Below are positions 8,418 through 17,470 of a DNA stretch of 64,000 nt, piece by piece. Positions within the stretch are counted from its first letter, which is position 1, and every line of letters starts with the position of its first letter. Made by a program: the position numbers and the translations under genes. This stretch comes from a virus. Location of the stretch: positions 1-64,000 of the IMG/VR virus record IMGVR_UViG_3300046798_000124; one strand, given 5' to 3'. Below the pieces are notes generated by a model. The model ran no database searches and was not told where the DNA came from. It saw only the letters and a list, made by a program, of their open reading frames with translations.

Positions 8418-8466
8418 CCGCCCGACCGTCGTCCTGTGTTGGGAGGACCAGGAGACGGTCGGGCGG
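8418..8466 (-). terminator. Long GC-rich hairpin downstream of the HNH gene
   Basis: A perfect 13-bp stem (8418-8430 with 8454-8466) encloses a loop that can itself form a GTCCT/AGGAC stem. It begins 18 nt after the HNH stop. There is no uridine run, so it may act as a processing site or partial attenuator between the endonuclease gene and the rest of the late operon. Confidence 0.5.
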
Positions 8467-8484
8467 CGTCAGGGAGAGTGACGA

Positions 8485-9264
8485 CTACGAGGGGCGTTCG
8501 GCGGCGAGCCGCTCCCTTGCAGCTGGACGAAGATCGAGTATCTGTGTGTGCTTGCGGCTGTTGCACGATTTGCACAGCGGCTGAAGATTCGAAATGTCGT
8601 TCGACCCGCCAATGTCGACTGGGACGATGTGGTCGACGTGCAGTTCGATCTCGGGCTCCTGGCGCCAGCAGAACAGGCAGCGATGGTCGAACTCGGCCTC
8701 CAGCGCCTGCCACTCCTCGGCCGTCCAGTGCCCGCCGTTCAGGACGATCTTGTGCCGACGCCGATGGGTCGCGGCGTTCACGAGATCCTTGTTGGCCGAC
8801 TTCCACTTGGCGTGGATTGCTCGGTTGATCTCGGGGTGCTCCTCGCGATACCGCTTCAGGTTGGCGAGTCGCGTGGCGCGGTTCTCGGTGTAGTAGACGC
8901 GACCGGCTGCGCGAACTTGTTCCCGATTGGCCGCCTTGTGCTCTCGGGTAGCCCTGTTGTGACAGGGCGTACAGATCGACCGACGATTGTTCGTCGCCGG
9001 GCGCTTCAAGAAAAACTGCTCGATCGGCAACGTCTGGCCACACGCCGTACAGGTTTTCTCGGTCGCGTCGCGGTCGATGTAGTAGTGCGACGGCACCTTG
9101 TTCGGCCGGTCGCCCTTCTCTCGGTAGTAGCGCGCGGTCGACGCCGCAACGTGACACGGCTTGCAGCGGGACTGTCGCTCTCCCGTGTGCTTCCGCTTGA
9201 TGTAGAAGTCGTCGACCGATTTGGTCTCGCCACACGCTACACAGACCTTCATTTCCATTCCCAC
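8485..9264 (-). CDS. HNH homing-type endonuclease with multiple zinc ribbons
   Basis: 259 residues from a GTG. Two to three zinc-binding units at the N-terminus (CVACGETKSVDDFY..CKPCH, then CTACGQTLPIEQFF..CTPCH) precede a basic linker. A C-terminal HNH nuclease follows: CLFCWRQ..ELHVDHIVPVDIGGSND..NLQPLCKSCNSRKH. The architecture fits free-standing phage homing endonucleases inserted next to essential genes, here between major capsid and the next head gene. Its start codon and ribosome binding site are enclosed in a hairpin (separate entry). Confidence 0.9.
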   Translation of the reverse strand: MGMEMKVCVACGETKSVDDFYIKRKHTGERQSRCKPCHVAASTARYYREKGDRPNKVPSHYYIDRDATEKTCTACGQTLPIEQFFLKRPATNNRRSICTPCHNRATREHKAANREQVRAAGRVYYTENRATRLANLKRYREEHPEINRAIHAKWKSANKDLVNAATHRRRHKIVLNGGHWTAEEWQALEAEFDHRCLFCWRQEPEIELHVDHIVPVDIGGSNDISNLQPLCKSCNSRKHTQILDLRPAARERLAAERPS

Positions 9265-9286
9265 GAGAATCTCCTCTCGTGGGAAT
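9257..9286 (-). promoter_or_regulatory. Hairpin sequestering the HNH ribosome binding site and start
   Basis: A perfect 12-bp stem with a 6-nt loop (GGAGAT) lies on the mRNA strand. The loop holds most of the Shine-Dalgarno AGGAG and the 3' arm contains the GTG start codon. Read-through late mRNA from the capsid gene would fold this way and limit translation of the endonuclease, as is known for several T4-phage homing endonucleases. The structure is seen directly; the regulatory effect is inferred. Confidence 0.75.
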
Positions 9287-9316
9287 CATATCACAGGACC
9301 AACCATCCTACCAGGA

Positions 9317-10342
9317 TTAGCTCACATCCATGATGCAGATGGCGGAGGGAAACGTTAGCACCGGGCCGCCACTATGCCCGTCGTGTACGGTCAGCGTCCT
9401 CGGAATAACATCCGGGTCATCGACGACCTTCATGTAGGGGCCGGGGGCAGCACCCGGGTTGTTGGCGTTGCGGGTCATCCGGTACTGACCGATGCTCTCG
9501 CCGTTGCGGCGCCGGCCGACCACCACGACCCGGTTGTCAGGGAGGAAGGTGGTGAAGGTGCCGGAGGGCTCGGCCAGGTATCCCTCGTCGTAGGGCACGA
9601 TGGTCGGCAGTCCGTCGGCGGTCAGCAACTGCTGGACCCCGTCGGCGCTGTTGATCGTGGCGAGCCCCGGGCCTCGACGCCCGCCGATATCGTTCGGATT
9701 GGTGTTGCTCAACATGTTGTTGAGCGTGACCTGGTTCATGTACGCCTTGGCACCCGAGCCAAAGCTGACGCCGTAGCCGCGCCCCTTCAGGCGTACCGCC
9801 CGGAAGTCGGCCAGCGGGGTCGACGTCGCAGGGGTGCCCCAGCCGACGCCAGAGTCGAAGCTCTGCATCGTGTACTGGTCGGTGTAGATGACGGCGTTGT
9901 TCGGGGCCGGCACCGTGACGGTCCCGTTGAGCATCAACGTCCAGACGATCCACTCCTGGCGATCCAGGCGCCGCTGGAGCAGCTGGTTCTGACACTCCAG
10001 CACCAGATCGGTCACATTGATCGGCGTGTCGTCAGAGGCGCCCCACGGGCGGCGGATCGTCAGCTCGCGCTCGTCGATCGCCGCATACTCGCCGTAGACG
10101 CCCGGCTCGACCATGTACCGCTTGCCGCCGAGGCGCTGGATGCGCGCCGGCTGGCCGTTCAGGCCTCGCCCCTGCTGGAGCCCGATCACGTCATCCAGTT
10201 GTTCCCACTCGAGGTTGTGCTGATCGACGTTGACGATCGGGAAGAGATCGGGACCGAACGGCACCCGCTGCGCCGCCAACCGTGGCCCAAGCACCTGGGC
10301 GATCTGCTGGAGGTGCATAATCGAGGGGTAGATAAATGCCAT
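9317..10342 (-). CDS. Major capsid protein (lambda gpE family)
   Basis: 341 residues. It contains the hallmarks of 'phage major capsid protein E': N-terminal PSIMHLQQIAQVLGPRLAAQRVPF, a YGEYAAIDERELTIRRPWG block near residue 105, and a C-terminal VVDDPDVIPRTLTVHDG. It follows the decoration protein and precedes head completion genes, as in lambda-like heads. The homing endonuclease lies 52 bp downstream of its stop. Confidence 0.85.
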   Translation of the reverse strand: MAFIYPSIMHLQQIAQVLGPRLAAQRVPFGPDLFPIVNVDQHNLEWEQLDDVIGLQQGRGLNGQPARIQRLGGKRYMVEPGVYGEYAAIDERELTIRRPWGASDDTPINVTDLVLECQNQLLQRRLDRQEWIVWTLMLNGTVTVPAPNNAVIYTDQYTMQSFDSGVGWGTPATSTPLADFRAVRLKGRGYGVSFGSGAKAYMNQVTLNNMLSNTNPNDIGGRRGPGLATINSADGVQQLLTADGLPTIVPYDEGYLAEPSGTFTTFLPDNRVVVVGRRRNGESIGQYRMTRNANNPGAAPGPYMKVVDDPDVIPRTLTVHDGHSGGPVLTFPSAICIMDVS

Positions 10343-10357
10343 CTCACATCGCCTTTC

Positions 10358-10795
10358 TTAGACGCCTGGGAAGGCGATGATGCCGGCCGCGAGGTTGCCA
10401 CTGATGTAGTGGGCGCCCATCACGGTCACGGCGTTGGCGTCCAGTCCGACCAGGTCACCGGTCTTGAAGATCCCCGAGTAGAAGGCATCGACGGAGCGGG
10501 TCTTCTCGCCAGGATGCTCGCTTGTGCCGGCCGGTCCCCCGCCGAGGGTGGCGAACCCCAACGCGTCGGTGACGCAGTCGTAGCGGAGGACACACTTCGG
10601 CACCTGGGACCCGTCGGCGTTGCCCGAGGCGTACGCCTTGTAGGTGCCAGGGGTAGCGGTCAACTCCCCGAGGATCGTGCCCTTCAGGAAGGTGGTATTG
10701 GCGATCAGGTTGACGGCCTGTTCGGCGGCTTCGCTGTTCTCGAGGAACGGGTCGAGCCGACCCATGCCCCAGGTCTGAATCGGGGTCGTTGGCAT
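10358..10795 (-). CDS. Head decoration protein (lambda gpD-like)
   Basis: 145 residues with the decoration-protein pattern: ANTTFLKGTILGELT near residue 32, then YKAYASGNADGSQ, a CVLRYD strand and a C-terminal VTVMGAHYISGNL. The position between the S49 protease and the capsid gene is diagnostic for the lambda C-D-E order. It trimerises on the capsid surface in the known family. Confidence 0.8.
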   Translation of the reverse strand: MPTTPIQTWGMGRLDPFLENSEAAEQAVNLIANTTFLKGTILGELTATPGTYKAYASGNADGSQVPKCVLRYDCVTDALGFATLGGGPAGTSEHPGEKTRSVDAFYSGIFKTGDLVGLDANAVTVMGAHYISGNLAAGIIAFPGV

Positions 10796-10805
10796 AATCG
10801 GCTCC

Positions 10806-12434
10806 TTACCGGTTCACACTGGCGATGCCGGCCAGCACCGTGCGACCAGTGGCGGTCTGCTGGAGGTAGGCCGCGATCTGGGCCTCATCGGCCACGGCAT
10901 TCGGATCGACCTTCGGCGTCTGCCGCTCGGCCATCACGAACTTGGTCACCCCGTCGAACATGTCGGCGGTCAACTCGCGCCGGCCCTCTCGGGCCGCCAG
11001 CAGGTTCTCCAGGTGCGCGACGCGGGTCGTGGTCTTGCCCTGGCCCAGCTGGACTGGCCCGTGCGTCTCGTCGTCGGAGGCCAACAGGCAGTAGAGCGCC
11101 ATCAGATGCGGTCGCTCGGGCGCCAGTGACTTCATCTCATCCTCGCGCTCGCGGCAGAACGCCTCGGCGCGGATCTGGATCTGCTGGAACCGCAGGCGGG
11201 TGTTCTCGGCCTCGGCGGCGACCAGGCGCTGACGGAGGGTGGCATCACCCGTCAGGTCGGCCGGCGGTGGCGACGTGGGGACGATGTGGGCGGGAGTGGC
11301 AGTCGTGGTGCCCGTACCGTTCGTGGCGGACGCGTTCAGGCTCATGATCTGGGCCTCCTGATCAGCCGAGGCCGGCGCCTCGGCGGCGGCGACAAGCTGC
11401 CGCAGGCCATCCAGCAAATTGCCCATGGGGGCTCCTCCAACAGACGCGGCAGCCGGCGCCGGCACAGACCTCGGACGGTCCGGCAGGACATCCAGCAACT
11501 CGTCGTCATCGGGCGTCGGGGCGGGTCCGGCCGGACCCTTCCTCCGCGTGTCCTTGCCCTCGGTCCTCCCGAGATCGGCGAGGACCTCCTCAAATGACCC
11601 CAGGCGGTCAGCCATACCGCTTGCGACGGCATCAGCCCCGACCTTGAGGCCTCCAGCGCCAAACTCCTCGAGGACGGTCTCGCGAGAAACGACTCGATTG
11701 GCAGCGACGTCGTCCACGAACAGATCGCCCAGCACGTCGACCAGGGCTTGCAGCTGGGCCGCCCCGGCCTTGCTCTTCGGGTCTGGCCGCTTCTGAGGTG
11801 AGGCCGAGGAGACGAACTCGACGTAGCCCTCACGCTCCTGGCCATCCGGGACGGCCATCACCACGCCAATCGACCCGACCGCCGCCGTCTTGTTGACGAC
11901 GACCTCGGCAGCAGCCGACGCCAGCCAGTAGGCGGCACTGGCAGCCAGATCGCCGACGTAGGCCGTGATCGACTTGGCGGATCTGCCGTCGCGGATGATC
12001 GACGCAAGCTCGGAGATCCCGGCCGCTTCGCCACCCGGGCTGTCGACGTCGAGCACGATCGACGTAAAGCTGTCGTCCTCGAGGGCTCGGGTGAAGTCCT
12101 TCGCCAGGAGCTCGACCGACGTCATCGGCCCACCCGAGAGCGAGGACATCAGGTTGCCCCGGCGGATGATCGGCCCGGTGATCGGCAGGATCGCGGTCTG
12201 TCCCCGGCGATAGAGCGCCGCCGACCCATTAACCAGGACCGAGGTCTGCTGGTGGACGGCGTACCGATTCCAGCGCGCAGCCTGGGCTGCCTCCTGGACA
12301 CTCGGGTCAAAGTGGAAGGCTCGAGCGAGCATCTCCGGGCTGGTCTCATGCCGCTCGACGTACCGCAAGACAGCGGAGAGGACCTCGGGGCGGACAGCCC
12401 AGGCAGAGGCGTACAACTCGGCAAGGAGCGTCAT
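10806..12434 (-). CDS. Capsid maturation protease (S49/SppA type) with scaffold-like C-terminus
   Basis: 542 residues. The N-terminal half is an S49 peptidase. LPITGPIIRRGN marks the first strand, VLDVDSPGGEAAGISEL the conserved SPGG region, and DLAASAAYWLAS carries the expected nucleophilic Ser, followed by TAAVGSIGVV. After a Pro-rich linker (~residues 300-370) the C-terminal part is helical with a coiled-coil-like LRQRLVAAEAENTRLRFQQI segment, the place of a fused scaffold as in lambda gpC/Nu3. The start overlaps the portal stop as ATGA. Confidence 0.85.
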   Translation of the reverse strand: MTLLAELYASAWAVRPEVLSAVLRYVERHETSPEMLARAFHFDPSVQEAAQAARWNRYAVHQQTSVLVNGSAALYRRGQTAILPITGPIIRRGNLMSSLSGGPMTSVELLAKDFTRALEDDSFTSIVLDVDSPGGEAAGISELASIIRDGRSAKSITAYVGDLAASAAYWLASAAAEVVVNKTAAVGSIGVVMAVPDGQEREGYVEFVSSASPQKRPDPKSKAGAAQLQALVDVLGDLFVDDVAANRVVSRETVLEEFGAGGLKVGADAVASGMADRLGSFEEVLADLGRTEGKDTRRKGPAGPAPTPDDDELLDVLPDRPRSVPAPAAASVGGAPMGNLLDGLRQLVAAAEAPASADQEAQIMSLNASATNGTGTTTATPAHIVPTSPPPADLTGDATLRQRLVAAEAENTRLRFQQIQIRAEAFCREREDEMKSLAPERPHLMALYCLLASDDETHGPVQLGQGKTTTRVAHLENLLAAREGRRELTADMFDGVTKFVMAERQTPKVDPNAVADEAQIAAYLQQTATGRTVLAGIASVNR

Positions 12435-14005
12435 GGTTGGTCCCTCCGTGGAGGCCTGGGTGCCGGCTGCCGGCCGCGGCCGCCGCGCTGGGCCGGCCCG
12501 GAGGGCGCACCCGGATCCGGTTCACCGGTGTCGGCCCCGCCGTTGCCCATCTCGCCGCCGTCGGGGGCCGACGGTTCACCGGGAGCCGGCGAGGCCGGCG
12601 GCTGCAAGAGGTTCGGTTGGCTCCAGTCACGGACCGGCAGACCCAGCTGGGCATCGAGGTCGGTGAGTTGGCTCGAATGCAGGTACGAGGCGCGCATCAG
12701 GGCGGCGACCGCCGACATCAGCGCCGGCACGTCCTGGTGTTCGGTCGTCCCCAGCGTGGGGATCGGCACCAGCGTCTCCGCAGCCACCTCACCCCAGTTG
12801 CGTCGGACCCACGGCAGCAGGATCTGGTTCGAGACCATCTCGAGGACCGACTGCTTGCCCTGACGGACGATGGTGTCGAGGACGTCCTGGTGGACCGAGG
12901 CTGCCGACCGGGCCTGGTGCTCACCTTCCTCGGTCGCCAGCTGCTGGGTCAGGATCGCCTTGATGATCTGGGAGGAGTACATCCCGAGGGCGGTCTTGAA
13001 GGCCTGGCCGTCGCCCGTCAATTCGATCGGGTGGACGTCGGTCCCGTACGGCAGCGCCAGGGCGTAGCCGTTGCGCAGACCGAGCAGCGAGGCCAGCAGG
13101 TTCTCCTGCGGCGTCGGGAGGTCGGCTGCCACCGTCTCGTCGTCGTCAGGCGGCGACGACCCAAACGGATCGGTCTCAGGCACCGACTCGGCGTACTCGG
13201 GCGTGGTCGCCCAGACCGACGGCGAGGCGAACTGGCTGAGGTAGCGCAGGTACTCCGGGCTGACCTGGCGCTTCTTCCACCACGGGTCATAGGCCGGTCG
13301 CAACAGCGACGTGCCCCGGGGGTCGCAGTCCTCCGGCCGGTTCGTCAGAATGCAGAACTTGTCCGGCGGGATGATCCGAGCCGTCTCCGGATTGAGCAGC
13401 GCCCCGCTCGTCAGGACCGGATCGCCGGGTGCGGCTCCGAGCAGGCCGACCAGGTTCATATAGGGATCGACCACGAACGCGACCTGCGTCCCCGGCTTCG
13501 GCTTGATCGAGGTCAGCATCAGCAGCCGCTCGGAGCCGTGGGTCTGCCACTCGGAGACCTGTTCGGCGACCTTGTTGCCGTAGGCCAGGGCGTCGAGCAG
13601 GTTCCACAGCACCGAGTTGATCGGTAGGGTCATCCGCTCGAACATCTGCTGGGCCAGGTCGCGGACCTTGACGGCGCGCTTGTAGGCTGGCTTCTTCTGG
13701 TCGTCGATCGCGGGAGCTAACTGGAGGCCGTCTTCGAGGATCGAGGCCTTCAGGATGTTGATCGCCGCGTTGACGTCCGGGTCGCGGAGCATCTGGACGT
13801 AGACATCGGCCCCGAAGTCGGCCGTCAGATCGTCAATCGGATGCGGCAGCGCGACCGGCTTCGTCGCTCCATAGCCCGAGGGCGGGCCACCACCCGAGAC
13901 GAACTCCTTCCGGAGACGACGCGTCTCGGCACGCGTCAGGGCGGGGCCTGACGGCTGGATGACGCGGAGTGGGGGCTGACCTGGGGGTCTCGGCGAGACG
14001 GCCAC
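12431..14005 (-). CDS. Portal protein
   Basis: 524 residues from a GTG. Conserved portal features include DPDVNAAINILKASILEDG near residue 75, LPINSVLWNLLDALAYG, a FCILTNRPEDCDPRGTSLLR block, and a C-terminal QILLPWVRRNWGE region followed by a Pro/Gly-rich tail. It lies between the terminase cluster and the S49 protease. The family resembles DUF935/Mu gp29-like portals, but the exact family is uncertain. Confidence 0.8.
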   Translation of the reverse strand: MAVSPRPPGQPPLRVIQPSGPALTRAETRRLRKEFVSGGGPPSGYGATKPVALPHPIDDLTADFGADVYVQMLRDPDVNAAINILKASILEDGLQLAPAIDDQKKPAYKRAVKVRDLAQQMFERMTLPINSVLWNLLDALAYGNKVAEQVSEWQTHGSERLLMLTSIKPKPGTQVAFVVDPYMNLVGLLGAAPGDPVLTSGALLNPETARIIPPDKFCILTNRPEDCDPRGTSLLRPAYDPWWKKRQVSPEYLRYLSQFASPSVWATTPEYAESVPETDPFGSSPPDDDETVAADLPTPQENLLASLLGLRNGYALALPYGTDVHPIELTGDGQAFKTALGMYSSQIIKAILTQQLATEEGEHQARSAASVHQDVLDTIVRQGKQSVLEMVSNQILLPWVRRNWGEVAAETLVPIPTLGTTEHQDVPALMSAVAALMRASYLHSSQLTDLDAQLGLPVRDWSQPNLLQPPASPAPGEPSAPDGGEMGNGGADTGEPDPGAPSGPAQRGGRGRQPAPRPPRRDQP

Positions 14006-14119
14006 TGAACGGAGGTCCTCGTCTGTGAGGACCTGGCGCCCATCTCAGGTCAGTGGCGGCCCTGAATGTCCGCCCAGCATGTCACGTTTCGGGAAGAGTA
14101 CCACGCAACCTCTAACCGG

Positions 14120-14359
14120 TCAACAGGATTTCACCGGTGTCCAGGTCCATTTGCCGTCACACCCAGGCTCGAGGCAGTACAGCGTCACGAGACGCGTCAC
14201 GGTACACGTCACGAGGTAGAGACGGGACCCGTCAGTCTCACCCATGACGCGTCGACACCCGTCACGGGGACACCGGACCTCGGCCCGCTCAGCCGTTGGG
14301 ACGCGTACCGACGACGGTACGACGTGCATGGTCCCCTCGTTGCCGTCGCTCAAGCTCAT
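14120..14359 (-). CDS. Small zinc-ribbon protein
   Basis: 79 residues. Four cysteines in CPRDGC near residue 30 and YCLEPGC near residue 61 form a Cx4C..Cx4C zinc ribbon. The start overlaps the upstream stop as ATGA, the last of a chain of four coupled genes. The gene also contains an 18-bp copy of the palindrome family at 14304-14321. Function unknown. Confidence 0.55.
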   Translation of the reverse strand: MSLSDGNEGTMHVVPSSVRVPTAERAEVRCPRDGCRRVMGETDGSRLYLVTCTVTRLVTLYCLEPGCDGKWTWTPVKSC

Positions 14360-14610
14360 GCTCGGGGCAGGCCACATCTCCCCCCAAGCTCGCCGCGATC
14401 CACCGCCTCGACCACCAGACGGACCAGCTCCGAGATCGCCCGAGCGAACTCCGGCGGCATCTGGCCCTGGCCGTAGGCCCCGTGGATCGTCACCTCGACC
14501 GACTCGACGTGGCAGGCGCACACACAGGCACCACCACGCGGCAAGGGACAGGAATCCCGCACGTCGTTCCAACAGCACGCCTCGTCGTAGCCCGTCGTGT
14601 CCTGGCTCAT
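14356..14610 (-). CDS. Small Cys-rich protein
   Basis: 84 residues with CCWNDVRDSCPLP and ACVCACHVES in the first half and a helical C-terminus (FARAISELVRLVVEAVDRG). Overlaps both neighbours as ATGA, so it belongs to the small-gene chain between large terminase and portal. No family recognised. Confidence 0.5.
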   Translation of the reverse strand: MSQDTTGYDEACCWNDVRDSCPLPRGGACVCACHVESVEVTIHGAYGQGQMPPEFARAISELVRLVVEAVDRGELGGRCGLPRA

Positions 14611-14951
14611 GCCAACCCTCCCGGACCACGGGCGGCGCGCCGCCGGCGCTGGCGTTCTCGCTGCGCCGCAGCGGCCCCCTCGCGGCACTTCGTGGCCAGG
14701 GCTCCGGCGACGCGTCCCGTCCTCGGCGAGAACCGCTCGGCGGGCTCCCAGGCGCGGTGGTAGCTGCACCAGTGCTCGCCCTGCTCGCAATGCTCCAGGT
14801 ACACCTGGAGCGGGATCCCGAGGAGGGTCGCCCCGTGCCGCATCCGAGCGAGGTGCGTCTGGGGTGGCGTCGTCCACAAGGGGGGTCCCTCGACTTCCGC
14901 CCAGCGCAGCGTCTCGAGCCCGTCGCGCTCGAGGTAGTCGTACTCACTCAT
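14607..14951 (-). CDS. Hypothetical protein of the terminase-portal interval
   Basis: 114 residues. HCEQGEHWCSYHRAWEPAERF offers two Cys and three His that could bind zinc, and the C-terminus is Arg-rich (RERQRRRRAARG). It resembles small phage zinc proteins with a 'CRKCHxxxPxxxFSPRxG' pattern. Coupled to both neighbours by ATGA overlaps. Confidence 0.5.
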   Translation of the reverse strand: MSEYDYLERDGLETLRWAEVEGPPLWTTPPQTHLARMRHGATLLGIPLQVYLEHCEQGEHWCSYHRAWEPAERFSPRTGRVAGALATKCREGAAAAQRERQRRRRAARGPGGLA

Positions 14952-15136
14952 GGCCTCCCCTCCCCCTGAACCCGCTCACCACGCTCGGCCGGCGACCAGG
15001 CCAGCACGGATTCCAGCAGGCCGTCACAGAGCCGTCCAACCTCAAGCAGCATGTCGCAGTGGTGGAGCCCGTCACGGTCGACCATCGCTGTCGGCCGGCG
15101 GCCATGCACCGAGCACCAGTATTCGAGCACCAGCAT
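14948..15136 (-). CDS. Hypothetical small protein
   Basis: 62 residues starting MLVLEYWCSVHGRRP. The ATG lies directly after the upstream stop. One possible zinc pair (C..H) is at the N-terminus, and the rest is helical. Overlaps the next gene as ATGA. Nothing more can be said. Confidence 0.45.
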   Translation of the reverse strand: MLVLEYWCSVHGRRPTAMVDRDGLHHCDMLLEVGRLCDGLLESVLAWSPAERGERVQGEGRP

Positions 15137-15137
15137 C

Positions 15138-15473
15138 TCAGACCTCCACTGGGACCAGGGTCGTGTACCGCTCGGCCGAGTCAATCGGGTCGGCGTCCGA
15201 GCAGAGGAGCACCAGCTCCCAGACCGGCTCACCCCGCAGCCGGCAGAGCCGCCAGTCCCGAGCGATCACCCGCAGCCGGGTCGTCTGAAAGGCCGGGTGG
15301 ACGCAGAGCCCCGGCGGGATCTCCAGCAAGTCGCCACGATGGAACGCGTTGGCGTCGACCCCGGAGATCTCAAACTGCGGCACCAGGAACGGTGCGTCGT
15401 CGCCCGTGCGCTGGCGCAAGGCCATCGGTCCGAGCAGGCACCCGCCGGCGATCACCCTGGTCAGCATGGCCAA
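15138..15473 (-). CDS. Hypothetical beta-rich protein
   Basis: 111 residues. Alternating hydrophobic strands (FLVPQFEISGVD, RLRVIARDWRLCRL, VWELVLLCSDAD) suggest a small beta-barrel. It lies 4 bp downstream of the large terminase gene. No family recognised. Confidence 0.45.
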   Translation of the reverse strand: MAMLTRVIAGGCLLGPMALRQRTGDDAPFLVPQFEISGVDANAFHRGDLLEIPPGLCVHPAFQTTRLRVIARDWRLCRLRGEPVWELVLLCSDADPIDSAERYTTLVPVEV

Positions 15474-15476
15474 CTC

Positions 15477-17450
15477 CTAGATGACGTACTCGCGGCGACC
15501 GCCTCGACGGAGCGGACGGTCGGGATTCCCATAGGACCGGCGAATATCCGCGCCGGCGGCACGCTCGATGACCGCGCGCACCTGCGCGCGACGACTCGGA
15601 CCGGCCGGCTGTGCGGGTCGACTGCCGTACCCGGCCGCCGGCTGCACGAGATCGCTGCGGTTACCACCGACCGCCGCCGCGAACGTCGCCCCCGACGACG
15701 GCAGGGTCTCACGAGCGACCATGTCGTACACGCACGCATGCATCAAATGGTCTGGGCCGGAGTGCAGCCAGACCGAGACCGGCTGCCCTCGGGTGTCGGG
15801 CATCGTCGTCCGCGTCGGGCTCTGGAGATGGGCCTGGAACTCGGGGTCATTGACGACATCAGCCGGCGCCGGCTGGGCGATCTTGACGATCATGGCGCGG
15901 ACCCGGTCGAGCGCCATCGTCCGATTGATCGTGATCACGTCAACCTTGAGGCGTTCCAGCAGCCGGCGGTTCCGCAGCTTCTTCAGATCGAGGCCGTCCA
16001 TATGCCACAGCTGCCCTTTGAGGGCGCTCGGCCCGGGGTAGAAGGCGCGCAGCACGCGCCCTGGCCAGCGGGCGGCGAACTCCTTTGCCGAGTCAAGGTC
16101 CGGCTGGGCATCCACGATGCAGCGGCGAATCCTGAAGGTCCGCATCAAGCCATCGAGGTCGGCCCACTCATCGACACTGCCCACCGCCAGGATGTAGCGC
16201 CGACCGTCGGCGGCGTTGGTGGCCGAGGTAACCCAGTGCTTCTTGAAGCCGACGTCAACACCAAGGGTCGGGTCCGTCCATCGCCCCTTCGGCAGTTGCC
16301 CGTTCTCGAGCGGGGATGCCAGCTGGAGGATCTGCTCGAGGGTGACCTTGCTGCCGGCCACGGTGTACGGCAGGCCCAGGTCCGACTGGAAAAACTGCTG
16401 GCGCTCGAACGGGTCGGGGTTCACAGCAGCTGCGGCCAGTCGCAGCAAATCGACAGAAGGAAAGGCCATCGGCGGCACCCAGTACCCCCGCAGGCCCTGG
16501 ACCTCGGGCGCCTGCGAGACCCAGCGGCCCTCAGAGATCCGCTCCTCGTCGGTGACGAGGTCGCCGCACTCCGGGCAGTGCAGGGTGACACGGTGGCGCC
16601 GGATCTCCTCGGAGGGCCACTCGCCCCAGGCATCATGACCCTGGCCACGGACCCGCACGTCGCGGAGGAAGTCGTACAGCACCCAGGCGCCGCATCGGTG
16701 ACGCTGCTCGTAGCGGTGCTGATCGGAGTCGAGGAACATCCGGTGAATCCCAAAGCCGGGCACCGAGGGTGTCGAGATGTCGATCTCGCGGCGCACCATC
16801 GAGGCGTTCAGGCGGCGTCGCGCCAGCGCGACAGCCGAGCCGGCCATCTCATCGAACTCGTCCAGAATCAGGACGTCGGCCGGGAAGCTCTTGAGCGCCG
16901 AGGTCGACCAGCCGCCACGCAGATAGAGGAAGCTCTCGCGGACCTGTTTGAAGGTCACGGCATTGAAGGCGTCGTCGCCGCCGCCGAACAACTGCGAGAG
17001 ATAGGGACTTTCTCTCGCCAGTGAGGAGAGACGCTCCTTCGAGAAGTCCCCGAGGGCCTCTTTCTTGGGGAAAATATAGGCGACGTTCAGACCATCCTTG
17101 TCGTCGTCGGTCCAGACGGTCGCGCCCCGATCCAGGGCAAAGCCGGTGACGTTGATAGCGTACTCGGAGACGCCCCGCTGGGCCGGCTTGATGATCGCGA
17201 TGTGCTGGTGCGGGTCAGCGTAGATCTGTTTAAGCGGGCGGTGGCGCTCTAAGCTGAACGCTCTACCCTCCAGCTTACGGTGGAGGATCGCCCACTCCAG
17301 GGCATTGGTCGGGCCGGTGGCTGCGTGCTTCGCGAACTCGCGCACGACAGACGGCGCCTGCGCTCGGGCCGCCTCGGCCTGGCCCTGCAACTGCCGTGAG
17401 AGGGACGAGAGGAGTGAGCCTCGGAGACGTGACCCGGATGGACTGGACAT
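15477..17450 (-). CDS. Terminase large subunit, GpA family
   Basis: 657 residues, close to lambda gpA in length. The ATPase domain has a deviant Walker A (IIKPAQRGVSEYA near residue 96), the FPKKEALGDFSKERL block and Walker B VLILDEFDEM near residue 195. A zinc-like CGAW..CPECGDL insertion is at ~residues 252-290. The nuclease domain includes GVDVGFKKHWV near residue 393 and CIVDAQPDLDSAKEFA. It cuts and translocates phage DNA into proheads with the small subunit encoded upstream. Confidence 0.9.
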   Translation of the reverse strand: MSSPSGSRLRGSLLSSLSRQLQGQAEAARAQAPSVVREFAKHAATGPTNALEWAILHRKLEGRAFSLERHRPLKQIYADPHQHIAIIKPAQRGVSEYAINVTGFALDRGATVWTDDDKDGLNVAYIFPKKEALGDFSKERLSSLARESPYLSQLFGGGDDAFNAVTFKQVRESFLYLRGGWSTSALKSFPADVLILDEFDEMAGSAVALARRRLNASMVRREIDISTPSVPGFGIHRMFLDSDQHRYEQRHRCGAWVLYDFLRDVRVRGQGHDAWGEWPSEEIRRHRVTLHCPECGDLVTDEERISEGRWVSQAPEVQGLRGYWVPPMAFPSVDLLRLAAAAVNPDPFERQQFFQSDLGLPYTVAGSKVTLEQILQLASPLENGQLPKGRWTDPTLGVDVGFKKHWVTSATNAADGRRYILAVGSVDEWADLDGLMRTFRIRRCIVDAQPDLDSAKEFAARWPGRVLRAFYPGPSALKGQLWHMDGLDLKKLRNRRLLERLKVDVITINRTMALDRVRAMIVKIAQPAPADVVNDPEFQAHLQSPTRTTMPDTRGQPVSVWLHSGPDHLMHACVYDMVARETLPSSGATFAAAVGGNRSDLVQPAAGYGSRPAQPAGPSRRAQVRAVIERAAGADIRRSYGNPDRPLRRGGRREYVI

Positions 17451-17470
17451 GCCCCCTCCTCCGGGAGTGT

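Noticed and set aside
9374-11347. Plus-strand frame of 657 codons opposite capsid and decoration genes
   Set aside because: Antisense of three strongly supported head genes in high-GC DNA where mirror frames stay open; no start signal.
12437-13627. Plus-strand frame of 396 codons opposite the portal gene
   Set aside because: Arg/Gly-rich mirror frame; the portal frame has the conserved blocks.
15051-17024. Plus-strand frame of 657 codons opposite the large terminase
   Set aside because: Antisense of the terminase motifs; no family pattern of its own.
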